Shown: positions 1-9,960 of the stretch, in pieces
Layout of the letters: each line of letters begins with the position of its first letter
Position numbering within the stretch: the stretch's first letter is position 1
Source of the DNA: Actinoplanes italicus
GTDB taxonomy: Bacteria > Actinomycetota > Actinomycetes > Mycobacteriales > Micromonosporaceae
Assembly (NCBI RefSeq): GCF_003001815.1
Contig: NZ_PVMZ01000010.1
Coordinates: 186,001-250,000, forward strand
Direction: 5' to 3'
Length of the DNA stretch: 64,000 bases
Notes under the pieces: model-generated
Database searches by the model: none
Seen by the model: only the letters and a program-made list of their open reading frames with translations
Told to the model about the DNA's origin: nothing
Made by a program: the position numbers and the translations under genes

Positions 1-914
1 ACGTTGATCGCCCACGGCTGGAACGCCGCGTCGCCGGGCGCCCTGAGGTACAGCGCGGCCGCGGGACAGCCGTTGGCGCGGGTCGCGACCAGCCGGAATT
101 CGCCCACGTAGTCGTCCGCGCCCGTGTCGAACGACCCGGCCACCGCCTCGACGATGGCGTCGCGTCCCTCGTACCACATCGGGTAGGGAGGCATGCAGCC
201 CACGGCGTCCTCGCTGATGAGGTCCGTGATCGCGGCGATGTCGGCGTTCTCGACGGCCACCATGAAACGATCGAGGACCTGCTGCTCGGGTACGGCCAGA
301 TCGCGCGACGGGGACCACTCGTGCCGGGAGCGCGGCGGCAGATGTGTGCGCATGGTGCTGCGGGCACGCTGCAGGACGCTGTTGACCGACGCCGTGGTGA
401 CCTCGAGCATGTCCGCCGCCTCCTGCGCCGAGCATCCGACGACGTCACGCAGCACCAGGACGGCACGCTGACGCGGCGGCAGATGCTGCAGGGCGACCAG
501 GAACGCCAGCTCGATGGTCTCCCTCGCGACGGCCCGGGCCTCGGGCTGCTCCTCGTGCGGTGTGGTGGGGTCGAGCCGGGCGTCGGGGAACGGCTGCAGC
601 CAGGCGGAGTCGGCCGGGCGCGCGGAGGTCTCGGCCGTGGGCAGCAGCATCGGGCGCCGGCCCTTCGCCGAGGCGTCCAGGCAGGCGTTGGTGGCGATGC
701 GGTACAACCAGGTCCGCAGAGCAGCGCGGCCCTCGAAGGCGTCCCGGCCCCGCCACGCGCGCAGGAACGTCTCCTGCACCATGTCCTCGGCCTCCTCGAA
801 GGAGCCCAGCATGCGGTAGCAGTGCACGAGCAACTCGTGGCGATGCCGGTCGACCAGGCCGGTGAACGTCGCCGCGTCCGGATCGGCGGCCGGTTGCGAG
901 GTCCGCTGGAGCAT
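1..914 (-). CDS. ECF sigma factor with SnoaL-like C-terminal domain (3' end beyond window)
   Basis: I translated this reading frame directly; it runs off the left edge after about 304 codons. From the ATG at 914 it shows sigma region 2 around residues 20-90 (YRMLGSFEEAEDMVQETFLRAW-like core, typical of ECF factors). Sigma region 4 lies around residues 135-185, with the LPPRQRAVLVLRDV helix. A SnoaL/NTF2-like fold begins near residue 200 (VLDRFMVAVENADIAAI). ECF factors of the SigJ/ECF41-like type carry this fused domain, which modulates activity in place of a classical anti-sigma factor. It probably directs RNA polymerase to a small stress or local regulon. The next gene is divergent, starting at 1041, so the 126-bp gap holds promoters for both. 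The target regulon cannot be read from the sequence. Confidence 0.9.
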   Translation of the reverse strand, partial: MLQRTSQPAADPDAATFTGLVDRHRHELLVHCYRMLGSFEEAEDMVQETFLRAWRGRDAFEGRAALRTWLYRIATNACLDASAKGRRPMLLPTAETSARPADSAWLQPFPDARLDPTTPHEEQPEARAVARETIELAFLVALQHLPPRQRAVLVLRDVVGCSAQEAADMLEVTTASVNSVLQRARSTMRTHLPPRSRHEWSPSRDLAVPEQQVLDRFMVAVENADIAAITDLISEDAVGCMPPYPMWYEGRDAIVEAVAGSFDTGADDYVGEFRLVATRANGCPAAALYLRAPGDAAFQPWAIN

Positions 915-1040
915 GCGTCCGAGCCTACCCAGGTACGAGATCGACAACTCAGCACCGGGAGAGATGTCCGGCGGCACGGACCGTCGTTAGTGTCGCCGAC
1001 AGACCACCGGACGTCCCGAACCGCACCGGGAGGAACCGCC

Positions 1041-2309
1041 ATGCGCGTCCTGTTTCTCACCGCCTCCGCCAAGACCCACCTGTACGGGATGGTGCCGCTG
1101 GCCTGGGCGTTGCGCGCGGCCGGACACGACGTCCGGGTCGCCGCCGCGACCGATCCGAGCGCGCTGACCGCCGACGACGCCGCCCGCACCGGACTGCCGT
1201 TCGTGGCGGTCGGTCAACCCGTCGACCTGGGTGCGATGGCCCGTGCCGGAGCCGCCGCGGGCGGTCCGCGGCCGTCGTCCGAGGTGGGCGCCAACGCCAC
1301 CCAGACCGACTATGTGGACCGGTACCTCAACGGCGACCCCACCGGCGAGCTGGAGCTGTCGGCGACCGCCTTCCGGTTCTTCTGCCCGCCCGAGGCGACC
1401 GACGACCTGAGCGACCTGGCCGTCGAGTGGGGCGCCGACCTCATCGTCTGGGACTACATGATGATGTTCGGCGGACCGGCCGCGGCCCGGCGCAGCGGCG
1501 CGGCCCACGCGAGGTTCGTGTACGGCGTGGACGCCCCCGTGCAGTTGCGGGTGGCGTGGAAGGGCGACGGCCCCGACCCTCTGGAGGCGGCGCTGACCGC
1601 GGCGTCCGGGCACACCTTCAGCGAGGAGATGGTGCTCGGCCAGTGGGCGATCAACAACATGCCGCCGTGGACGTGGCGTCCGGACGGGGCCGAGTACGTC
1701 GACGTGCGCCCGCTGCCGTTCAACGGCCCCGCGGTGGTGCCGGACTGGCTGCGCCACGCCCCGGACCGTCCGCGCGTCTGCCTCACGCTGGGCCTGTCCA
1801 CGCGGGACGTCGCGTCGGTCGGCATCTCGTTCGACGACCTGTTCGACGCCGTGTCCGGCCTGGACATGGAGGTCGTGGCGACGGTCGCCGGTGACACGGC
1901 GGACCGGCCGGCGGTGCCGGACAACGTGCGGCTCGTCGAGTTCGTACCGATGAACGCCCTGCTGCCGACGTGCGCGGCCGTCCTGCACCACGGCGGCTCG
2001 CAGACGGTGGCGGCGGCACTGGAGTACGGCGTGCCGCAGCTGGTGCTGCCGAGCAACTTCGGGAACCAGCGCTGGTGGGGGCCGGTCGCGCAGGCCGAGG
2101 CCCTGGACAAGCGCGGTGCCGGGATCCACCTCGGCGACGCCGACCACCTGACGCCCGAGGGCCTGCGGAGCCACCTGGTCCGGATCGTCGGCGATCCGTC
2201 GTTCCGGGCCGGCGCCGCCGTGCTGCGTGACGAACTGGCCGTGATGCCGACACCGGCCGACGCCGTCCCGATGCTCGAACTGCTCACCGAGCGGCAACGC
2301 GGCGGCTGA
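1041..2309 (+). CDS. GT1 glycosyltransferase, macrolide/aromatic-polyketide type
   Basis: This 422-residue protein would transfer a sugar from an NDP-sugar donor to a small-molecule acceptor. The N-terminus (MRVLFLTASAKTHLYGMVPL) is the acceptor-binding Rossmann start typical of EryCIII/DesVII-like GT-B enzymes. The C-terminal donor site has HHGGSQT at residues 316-322, followed by GVPQLVLPSNFGNQ. The ATG at 1041 is preceded by GGGAGGAA at good spacing; the longer open frame upstream overlaps the divergent sigma gene and is a shadow. Nearby nucleotide-sugar, O-methyltransferase, hydroxylase and P450 genes support a role in decorating a natural product. Acceptor and donor are unknown. Enzymes of this subclass often need a P450-like helper protein; none is adjacent, and the complete P450 at 8749 looks catalytic. 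Confidence 0.88.
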   Translation: MRVLFLTASAKTHLYGMVPLAWALRAAGHDVRVAAATDPSALTADDAARTGLPFVAVGQPVDLGAMARAGAAAGGPRPSSEVGANATQTDYVDRYLNGDPTGELELSATAFRFFCPPEATDDLSDLAVEWGADLIVWDYMMMFGGPAAARRSGAAHARFVYGVDAPVQLRVAWKGDGPDPLEAALTAASGHTFSEEMVLGQWAINNMPPWTWRPDGAEYVDVRPLPFNGPAVVPDWLRHAPDRPRVCLTLGLSTRDVASVGISFDDLFDAVSGLDMEVVATVAGDTADRPAVPDNVRLVEFVPMNALLPTCAAVLHHGGSQTVAAALEYGVPQLVLPSNFGNQRWWGPVAQAEALDKRGAGIHLGDADHLTPEGLRSHLVRIVGDPSFRAGAAVLRDELAVMPTPADAVPMLELLTERQRGG

Positions 2310-2311
2310 CC

Positions 2312-2336
2312 CCGCCGCTGAACGAGGCCGGCGGGA
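2312..2336. terminator. weak stem-loop after the glycosyltransferase
   Basis: CCCGCCG at 2312-2318 pairs with CGGCGGG at 2330-2336 across an 11-nt loop, three bases after the stop codon. There is no T tract, so it is at best a weak intrinsic terminator of the kind common in actinomycetes. Confidence 0.4.
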
Positions 2337-2395
2337 TCCCGGTGAGTCGGCACGCCCGGCCCGCCGGCCGTAGCGCCCGGGCCCAGGTGGCCGAC

Positions 2396-2477
2396 GATCG
2401 GCCAGCCCTGGTCCGCGAACTCTTCCCCGGCTCGTTGATCGGCTGGCCCTGGCTGGCGAACCCTTCCCCGCCCGGGA
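2396..2477 (+). repeat. Two degenerate ~41-bp units of a dispersed intergenic repeat
   Basis: Two units begin at 2396 and 2437, each with GATCGG near the start and GCGAACYCTTCCCC near the end. Read on the plus strand they match the reverse complement of the five 42-bp units at 25035-25244. The stretch lies between convergent genes and no convincing protein is encoded. The same locus also carries the tail motif at 2525-2547, so both parts of the element occur together here and at 24.4-25.2 kb. Confidence 0.65.
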
Positions 2478-2483
2478 AGCGCG

Positions 2484-2515
2484 CCAGCCGTATCCGAGGT
2501 GCCGGATACGGCTGG
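2484..2515. terminator. 13-bp perfect hairpin between convergent genes
   Basis: CCAGCCGTATCCG at 2484-2496 and CGGATACGGCTGG at 2503-2515 form a perfect 13-bp stem with a 6-nt loop. It sits between the convergent glycosyltransferase and methyltransferase genes, so it could terminate both. It is also embedded in a dispersed repeat and may be part of that element instead. Confidence 0.5.
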
Positions 2516-2524
2516 AGGGCGGGG

Positions 2525-2547
2525 ACCCTGACTGCGAAAACTCTCTA
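2525..2547 (+). repeat. Copy of a dispersed tail motif
   Basis: ACCCTGACTGCGAA, two purines, then CTCTCTA. Three further copies lie at 24388-24410 (minus, one divergent half), 24773-24796 (plus) and 24800-24823 (minus). It overlaps the last bases of the methyltransferase gene, whose stop codon is at 2545-2547. Confidence 0.7.
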
Positions 2548-3704
2548 ACCGTTGCCGCCGGACTCCTCCGGGAACCAGGACGGCGGCATGGTCCGGACGA
2601 TCTCCGGGGCGCCGGTCTCCCGGTTCGGGCCTTTCACCACGAACGCGATGTTGTGGTAGAAGTGCAGCGCCCGGACGTTGCGGTCGAACCAGCCGGGCTC
2701 GCCGTCGAACTCGCGGTGGTTGAGTCCGTCGATCAGCGTCTTCAGGAACCCGATGCCGGTGGTCGCGTCCGCGGTGCCCGGCGGCTGTCCGCCCCAGCCC
2801 GGCCAGTACGACGGCTCGAGATCCTCGATGACGTAGATCCCGCCGTCGCGCAGGTGCGGGAACAGCGCCCGGAACGACGTGAGCACGTGCTCCGGCAGGT
2901 GACTGCCGTCGTCGATCACGATGTCCAGCGGCCCGACGCGCTCGCCGAGCGACCGCATGAACTCCGGATCACCCTGATCACCGCGTACGGTGTGCACGCG
3001 CGGGATGTCGAGCCGCTTCTCGTAGATGTCGAGCCCGTAGACCGTGCCCCGCCGGAAGTACCGCTGCCACATCCGCAGCGAGCCGCCGCCCGACTCCGGG
3101 TCGGCGTAGCCGCCGATGCCGATCTCCAGGACCCGCGCCCGCCGGTCGGCGAACGGCCGGAAGTGCTGCTCGTAATGCGTGGTGTACCAGTGCACGAGCC
3201 CCCACTTGTCGGTGTCGTGCAGCCCGGCCAGGCTCTCCAGGCTCGGCGGCCGGCCGGTCAGGGCGGCCAGCAGCGCATGGTTGGCCCGCATCGAGCTGCG
3301 CATGCTCCGCTGCTCCTGCGGCGGCCTCTCCGGGGTGGGCTTGTTCAGCCCGACGTGCTCCCAGTCGGCTGCGGCGGCCGTCGGCGGGTCGCCGAACAGC
3401 AGGTCGGCAAGACCTCCGAGGGTGAGCTCGAACCGGGCCCACGGCGACTCCGGCTCCTGACGGATGACCTCGACCGCCTCGTCGGTGAATCGGACGTGGT
3501 AGTCGAGACCCTGGTCCGGGGTCGTGAGCGCGAGATGCAGGTCGACCGGGGTGTCGATGTGCGGCGGATCGCAGCGGGAGATCAGCTCGTCGACCAGGGC
3601 GTCGCCGCAGGACTCGGCGCCGAAGCGTTTCACGGCGTGCGGGAGCGGCGCCGGTCCGGGCGCGATGATCTCGGCGAGGATCTCGGTCGATGCGGGGGTG
3701 TTAC

Positions 3705-3708
<4 letters not shown>
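2545..3708 (-). CDS. MycE/TylE-like SAM-dependent sugar O-methyltransferase
   Basis: This 387-residue protein matches the layout of MycE and TylE, which methylate a sugar hydroxyl on macrolide glycosides in a metal-dependent way. An N-terminal oligomerisation domain occupies about residues 1-150. The SAM-binding loop VLEIGIGGYADP is at 193-204, followed by GLDIYEKR, and IDDGSHLPEH at 265-274 carries the expected metal-binding and catalytic region. The ATG at 3708 overlaps the stop of the upstream hydroxylase by 4 nt (ATGA), so the two are translationally coupled. The longer frame beyond 3708 runs into that gene and is not used. Together with the glycosyltransferase and rmlA it suggests a methylated deoxysugar or sugar-decorated metabolite. 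The exact substrate is inferred only by family. Confidence 0.88.
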
Positions 3709-5261
<1,553 letters not shown>

Positions 5262-5289
5262 CTCGGCTCCTTAACGGATTCGCCAATTC

Positions 5290-5300
5290 AAAACAGTTTT
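5290..5300. promoter_or_regulatory. AT-rich palindrome in divergent promoter region
   Basis: AAAACAGTTTT, a short perfect palindrome in an AT-rich patch of the 211-bp gap between the divergent hydroxylase (5261) and rmlA (5473). It is a candidate operator or promoter element. No matching repressor gene is adjacent. Confidence 0.3.
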
Positions 5301-5472
5301 CCCACCTTGAACGGCCGGTTCGCCTCTCAGAATGCGGTTCTGCGGGCACGGCAGGAGATGCCGGGAGATCAGCGCGCGGGAAAGACTGTTCCGGAGGACT
5401 TTCCGCAGGCGGCGTCACTCGGCCGCCGTATCAGAGAAGCGGTATTCCCGTGGCGAACACGAAAGCGACCCG

Positions 5473-6474
5473 ATGAAGGCGCTGGTGCTGGCCGGTGGGT
5501 CCGGCACGCGGCTGCGCCCGCTGACCTATGTCATGCCGAAACAACTCGTTCCGGTGGCCGGCGAGCCACTGCTGTTCCACACCATGCGCAACCTCCACCA
5601 GATCGGCGTACGCGACGTCGCTGTCGTGGTCGGCGACTGGCACGCCGAGATCGCCGACGCCCTCGGTGACGGCCGGCGATTCGGTCTGCGCATCACCTAC
5701 CTGCGTCAGGACCGGCCGCGCGGCCTCGCACACTGCGTGCTGCTCGCCCGGCCGTTCCTCGGCGCCGACGACTTCGTCATGTGCCTCGGCGACAACTTCC
5801 TGCCCGACGGCATCGGCGACCTCGCCGCCGACTTCGCGCAGCGCCGGCCCGCCGCCCAGATCGCGGTACGCGCGGTCGACGATCCCCGGGCGTTCGGGGT
5901 GGCCGAGACCGACGGATCCGGCGTGGTCCGGCGGCTCGTCGAGAAACCGGCGGAGCCGGCCGGCAATCTCGCGGTGCTCGGCGTCTACTTCTTCACCGAG
6001 GCGATCCACGAGGCGGTCGAGCGGATCCGGCCCGGAGCCCGCGGCGAGCTGGAGATCACCGACGCGGTGCAGCTGCTCGTCACGGCCGGAGCCACGGTCC
6101 GGGCGAGCGAGTACGCCGGGTACTGGGCCGATGTGGGCCGCATCGAGGACGTCCTGCGCTGCAACCGCCACGCGCTCGACCAGGTCAAACCCGAGCTGCT
6201 GGGCGAGGTCGACGACGCCAGCGAGACCGTCGGCGCCGTGGCGCTGGCTCCCGGCGCCCGGCTCGTGCGCTCCCGGGTCGAGGGCCCGGCGATCATCGGC
6301 CCCGGCGCCGCCATCGTCGACAGCAAGGTCGGACCGAACGTTGTCATCGGCAGCGAGTGCACGATCCAGGCCACCCGGCTCGGCGACTGCGTCGTGCTCG
6401 ACGGCGGCCGGATGACCGGCCTCATCAGCGACCCGCAGCCGCTGCCACCGGAAGGAGAGCGGAGAGATGACTGA
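5473..6474 (+). CDS. rmlA: Glucose-1-phosphate thymidylyltransferase, long form
   Basis: This enzyme makes dTDP-glucose from dTTP and glucose-1-phosphate, the first step to dTDP-deoxysugars. The 333-residue protein has the nucleotidyltransferase signature GGSGTRLRP at residues 8-16 followed by MPKQLVPVAG. The C-terminal part (GPAIIGPGAAIVDSKVGPNVVIGS) is a left-handed beta-helix repeat, so it belongs to the StrD/LanG-like long class rather than the short RmlA class. ATG at 5473 is chosen; a GTG slightly upstream is possible. No 4,6-dehydratase or later sugar gene is visible, so the pathway would need to be completed elsewhere. The stop overlaps the start of the DoxX gene by 8 nt. Confidence 0.93.
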   Translation: MKALVLAGGSGTRLRPLTYVMPKQLVPVAGEPLLFHTMRNLHQIGVRDVAVVVGDWHAEIADALGDGRRFGLRITYLRQDRPRGLAHCVLLARPFLGADDFVMCLGDNFLPDGIGDLAADFAQRRPAAQIAVRAVDDPRAFGVAETDGSGVVRRLVEKPAEPAGNLAVLGVYFFTEAIHEAVERIRPGARGELEITDAVQLLVTAGATVRASEYAGYWADVGRIEDVLRCNRHALDQVKPELLGEVDDASETVGAVALAPGARLVRSRVEGPAIIGPGAAIVDSKVGPNVVIGSECTIQATRLGDCVVLDGGRMTGLISDPQPLPPEGERRDD

Positions 6475-6964
6475 CACGCGGGTGCACGACGTGCTCCTGC
6501 TGGGTGCACGACTGGTGCTCGGCGGATACCTGGCGGCACACGGCGCCCAGAAACTCTTCGGGTCGTTCGACGGCCCCGGCCTGGAAGCGTGCGGCAAGGG
6601 CTTCGAGCAGCTGGGTCTCACACCGGGCAGGCCGATGGCGGTGCTTGCCGGCGTCAGCGAACTCGGCGGCGGGGTGCTGATCGCCGCTGGAGCGGCCCAT
6701 CCGGCCGGGCCACTGGCGGTCGCCGGCACCATGGCGGTGGCGTCGGCGACCCACCGGGGCCGGGGGCCGTTCAACGCCGGTGGCGGCTACGAACTGCCGC
6801 TGACCAACCTGGTGGCGGCGGCAGCGCTCGGAGTGGCCGGGCCCGGCCGGTTCCGTCTCGGCGGCACGATCCCCGCCCTGCTCACGGCGGCCGGCGCGCT
6901 GGCCGGTGGCGCACTGGCGGGGGTGTCGATCGTCAGGATCCGAGCCGCACAACGGCAAGCCTGA
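6467..6964 (+). CDS. DoxX family membrane protein
   Basis: This 165-residue integral membrane protein has about four hydrophobic helices. The first segment LLLGARLVLGGYLAAHGAQKLFG is the DoxX signature (conserved HGxxKLFG), and a GGGYELPL loop occurs before the third helix. DoxX proteins are linked to thiol/redox balance in some actinobacteria, but many have no known role. The start overlaps the end of rmlA by 8 nt, so the two are co-transcribed and probably coupled. A strong hairpin follows immediately. Confidence 0.85.
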   Translation: MTDTRVHDVLLLGARLVLGGYLAAHGAQKLFGSFDGPGLEACGKGFEQLGLTPGRPMAVLAGVSELGGGVLIAAGAAHPAGPLAVAGTMAVASATHRGRGPFNAGGGYELPLTNLVAAAALGVAGPGRFRLGGTIPALLTAAGALAGGALAGVSIVRIRAAQRQA

Positions 6965-7000
6965 GAAGGGGGCCGGCGGGACATCCCGCCGGCCCCCTTC
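6965..7000. terminator. Bidirectional intrinsic terminator
   Basis: A perfect 17-bp GC-rich stem (left arm 6965-6981, right arm 6984-7000) with a 2-nt nominal loop is followed by TTCTCGCTTTT. It sits exactly between the convergent DoxX gene (ends 6964) and methyltransferase gene (ends 7011), so it can stop transcription from both sides. Confidence 0.9.
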
Positions 7001-7010
7001 TTCTCGCTTT

Positions 7011-8564
7011 TCAGCTCGCGCGTTCCGCGGTCAGCAGCAGCATGGACCCCGGCTCGTCGGCCTCCCGCACGGTCAGCCCGGCCTCGCCGAGCCAGCCGGT
7101 GATCCGCTCCCGGTCGTACAGGTCCAGCCCATTGGGGTGCCCGGGCCACGAGCTCGTCGTCTGGAAGTGCCGGTACAGCGGATCCGCCGACAGCTGGTAG
7201 GTCATCAGCGTCAGGATGCCGCCCGGACGCAGGCAGCGACCCACCTCCAGCAGCGCGGCTCGCGCGTCGGGCATCGCCTGCAGCGCGTTCCAGCAGTTCA
7301 CCGCACCCAGGCTCTGATCGGCGAACGGCAGGTTGAGCGCGCTCGCCTGCAGACACGCCAGCTCCGGGGACCGTCGCCGCAGCCAGGACAGCATGATCGG
7401 GTTCGGGTCGAGGGCCAGCAGGCGCTCGGACCCGACGACCTTCTCGATCACCGTCGTCCACCGGCCCGCGCCCGCCCCGAGGTCCAGCACCGGGCCGGTT
7501 GCCGTGGCCATCCGGTCGGCGATGTACGCGTCCTCGTCCGCCGGCGTGACCACACCGCCCCAGTTGGCGCCGACCAGCCGCAGGAAGCCCGGCCGTGCCA
7601 CTGTCTCGTAGTAGTGGCCCACCGTCTTCATCGTTGCCGCGGTCGCCATGGCGTGGTCGGCGCCACCGAACATCGAGCTGCCCGCGGGAAGCAGGTCTAG
7701 CATGCCGGCCCGGATCGGGTGCACGATCCCGCACTTGAGGCACCGCACGTCGATGTCGTCGAACAGCAGCTCACCGCCGCAGTCGGCGCACCGCAGGATG
7801 CCCGCGTGCCGGTCGAACAGCTCGACCCGGCTGTCGGTGGCCTCCGGCAGGTCTCGCGCGTCCTGCAGGGTGCTGGCGTCCCGGATGATGTTCGGGCGGC
7901 CGTTGCGCAGCGCCCAGTGTGCCTGGCCGCCGAGGTAGACCTGGATCATCACGGTGTCGTCGTCCCAGCGGCCGGCGAGCTGCTGCTCGGTCAGCCGGGT
8001 GATCCAGCCGCGGTCGAACTCGCGCTCCTCGCCGGACATCAGGGACCACTCCGCCGGCGACGGCCACGTCCGGCCGAGCGAGACCGCCGCCGGGTCCGAG
8101 GTGTCGAGGGTCTCCAGCGCCCGGTCCAGACGGGACAGGTCCTCGGCCGGAAGTCCCAGCTTCGAGGCGACCGGCAGGATGCGGTCGCGGTCGTCCGGGA
8201 AGTACGACAGCAGGTACAGCAACGCGAGTGTCTGCGGCTCGCCGGCGGTGCCGCCGGCCAGCAGTTCCAGGTAGTGGCCGAGCCCGGCGCGGACCGCGGC
8301 GTGCACCGGTCCGCCGGGCGGCTGCTCGGTACCGGCGAGCACCCCGAGCAGCACCAGCAGGCGGCCGCGCACTTCCGGGTCGGCGGTCCGTTCCAGGGCC
8401 GCCACCAGCTCGGGCACGGCGTCGGCGGCGTCCCGGGCAGGGGTGCCTCCGGTCCACAGCGCGCCGGTCAGCCGGCGGTAGGCGGGTTCCAGGTCGTCGC
8501 ACTCGGCGCCGAGGAGGGAGTCGAGCAGCTCGGCCACTTTCGAGTCGGTGATGGGTCGGGTCAC
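7011..8564 (-). CDS. Trm112-like zinc-ribbon/class I methyltransferase fusion
   Basis: This 517-residue protein has three visible parts. Residues 1-240 are helical and leucine/alanine-rich, resembling HEAT-type repeats. Residues about 255-285 hold a Trm112-like zinc ribbon with two CxxC pairs (CADC and CLKC) and a PIRAGMLDLLP tail. The C-terminal half is a Methyltransf_11-type SAM domain with VLDLGAGAGRW near residue 357 and NCWNALQAMPD downstream. The GTG at 8564 is chosen because GAAGGAG lies five bases upstream; a longer start at 8603 lacks such a site. The methyl acceptor is unknown. Convergent with DoxX and divergent from the P450, it probably belongs to the same tailoring neighbourhood. 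Confidence 0.8.
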   Translation of the reverse strand: MTRPITDSKVAELLDSLLGAECDDLEPAYRRLTGALWTGGTPARDAADAVPELVAALERTADPEVRGRLLVLLGVLAGTEQPPGGPVHAAVRAGLGHYLELLAGGTAGEPQTLALLYLLSYFPDDRDRILPVASKLGLPAEDLSRLDRALETLDTSDPAAVSLGRTWPSPAEWSLMSGEEREFDRGWITRLTEQQLAGRWDDDTVMIQVYLGGQAHWALRNGRPNIIRDASTLQDARDLPEATDSRVELFDRHAGILRCADCGGELLFDDIDVRCLKCGIVHPIRAGMLDLLPAGSSMFGGADHAMATAATMKTVGHYYETVARPGFLRLVGANWGGVVTPADEDAYIADRMATATGPVLDLGAGAGRWTTVIEKVVGSERLLALDPNPIMLSWLRRRSPELACLQASALNLPFADQSLGAVNCWNALQAMPDARAALLEVGRCLRPGGILTLMTYQLSADPLYRHFQTTSSWPGHPNGLDLYDRERITGWLGEAGLTVREADEPGSMLLLTAERAS

Positions 8565-8624
8565 TTTCACTCCTTCTCGCGAAGCCGGTGGCGTGCCGAT
8601 CAATCGTCGCCGCGAGGTGGGGGT

Positions 8625-8670
8625 GAATTCATCTTCGGCAGTGCGGAAATAGGCCGTACTAAATGAATTT
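8625..8670. promoter_or_regulatory. Divergent promoter region with imperfect inverted repeat
   Basis: GAATTCAT at 8625-8632 is inverted as ATGAATTT at 8663-8670, in the only AT-rich stretch between the divergent methyltransferase (8564) and P450 (8749). This is consistent with shared promoters or an operator. Pattern only; no regulator is assigned. Confidence 0.3.
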
Positions 8671-8748
8671 CTTGTGCCGTGCGCAATTTCTCGGACCTCG
8701 TCCCGAGCTGGTTATCGTGGGGCGACCAACGCGCGGAAGGTTTCTGAC

Positions 8749-9960
8749 GTGACCCAGGTTTCCGACACCGAGGTTTTCGACTTCGCCGCCGAGCGCGGCA
8801 AGTGCCCCTACGATCCGCCGCCGGTCTTCCAGCGGCGGATGGCCGAGCGGCCGGTGAGCCGGATCCGGCTGTGGAACGATCAGCCCGTCTGGATGGTGAT
8901 GCGGCACGCCGACGTGCGCGCCGTCCTGACCGACGAGCGGTTCAGCGCGAACAACCTGGCCCCCGGCTTCCCCCTGATCACACCGTCGGGGGAGGCGCTG
9001 ACCCAGGACAACCCCACGTTCGTCCGGCTCGATCCGCCGGAGCACGGACGGTTGCGCGGCATGGTCAACCCGGACTTCACGATGAAGCGGGCCATCGCGC
9101 TGCGGCCGCAGATCCAGCAGATCGTCGACGGGCTCGTGGACCAGATGGTCGCGAAGGGGCCGCCGGCCGAGCTGGTCGAGGACTTCGCCCTGCCGATCCC
9201 CACCCAGGTGATCTGCCTGATCCTCGGCGTGCCCTACTCCGACCACGACTACTTCCAGAGCTGCACCCGGGTGATGACCGACGTGAAGGCCACCGAGGAG
9301 GAGGTCGGCGACGCCAGTCAGGCGCTCACCGACTACCTGACCGGCCTCATCGCGCGCAAGGCTGAGGAGCCCGGCGACGACCTGCTCAGCAAGCTGGTCG
9401 TGGAGCGGGAGCAGCGCGGTGAGCTGAGCCGCGACGACGTGGTGGCGATGGCCCGGCTGCTTCTGGACGCCGGCCACGAGACCACCGCGATGATGATCTC
9501 GTACGGCATGCTGCTCCTGCTGCGGCATCCCGGTCAGCTCGCCGCGCTGCGCGCCGACGAGAAGCTCGTGCCCGGCGCCGTGGAGGAGCTGCTGCGCTAC
9601 CTCACCGTCATCCACACCGGAGTGCCCCGCCTCGCCACGGCCGACGTCGAGATCGGCGGCGAGACCATCCGCGCGGGTGAGGGCGTCCTCTGCTTCCTGC
9701 CGACCGCCAACCGCGACCCCGGCCGGTTCTCCGACCCCGACACGTTCGACATCCACCGCACCGACCGCGGTCACATGGCGTTCGGGTTCGGCGTGCACCA
9801 GTGCATCGGTCAGGGCCTGGCCCGCGTCGAGCTGCAGATCGCGCTCGCGACCCTGGTCCGGCGGCTGCCCGAACTGGCACTGGCCGTGCCGTTCGAGGAG
9901 CTCCGGTTCCGGCACACGATGTTCGTCGAGGGCGTGTACGAACTGCCCGTCACCTGGTGA
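8749..9960 (+). CDS. Cytochrome P450 (CYP105/107-like class)
   Basis: This 403-residue soluble bacterial P450 would use ferredoxin-delivered electrons to oxidise a small molecule. All core motifs are intact: I-helix AGHETT from residue 241, ExxR in EELLRY (E280, R283), and heme loop FGFGVHQCIG with the cysteine ligand at residue 352. The GTG at 8749 has GGAAGG eight bases upstream and gives the usual family length; the ATG at 8674 adds a poor N-terminus. No ferredoxin is adjacent. Its intact heme site argues against the inactive P450-like helpers that partner some glycosyltransferases. Its 3' end overlaps the convergent AhpD-like gene by 11 nt. Confidence 0.93.
   Translation: MTQVSDTEVFDFAAERGKCPYDPPPVFQRRMAERPVSRIRLWNDQPVWMVMRHADVRAVLTDERFSANNLAPGFPLITPSGEALTQDNPTFVRLDPPEHGRLRGMVNPDFTMKRAIALRPQIQQIVDGLVDQMVAKGPPAELVEDFALPIPTQVICLILGVPYSDHDYFQSCTRVMTDVKATEEEVGDASQALTDYLTGLIARKAEEPGDDLLSKLVVEREQRGELSRDDVVAMARLLLDAGHETTAMMISYGMLLLLRHPGQLAALRADEKLVPGAVEELLRYLTVIHTGVPRLATADVEIGGETIRAGEGVLCFLPTANRDPGRFSDPDTFDIHRTDRGHMAFGFGVHQCIGQGLARVELQIALATLVRRLPELALAVPFEELRFRHTMFVEGVYELPVTW

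Noticed and set aside
8674..8748. Longer N-terminus of the P450
   Set aside because: The extension is unlike P450 starts, and the GTG at 8749 has a proper ribosome site and gives the normal length.
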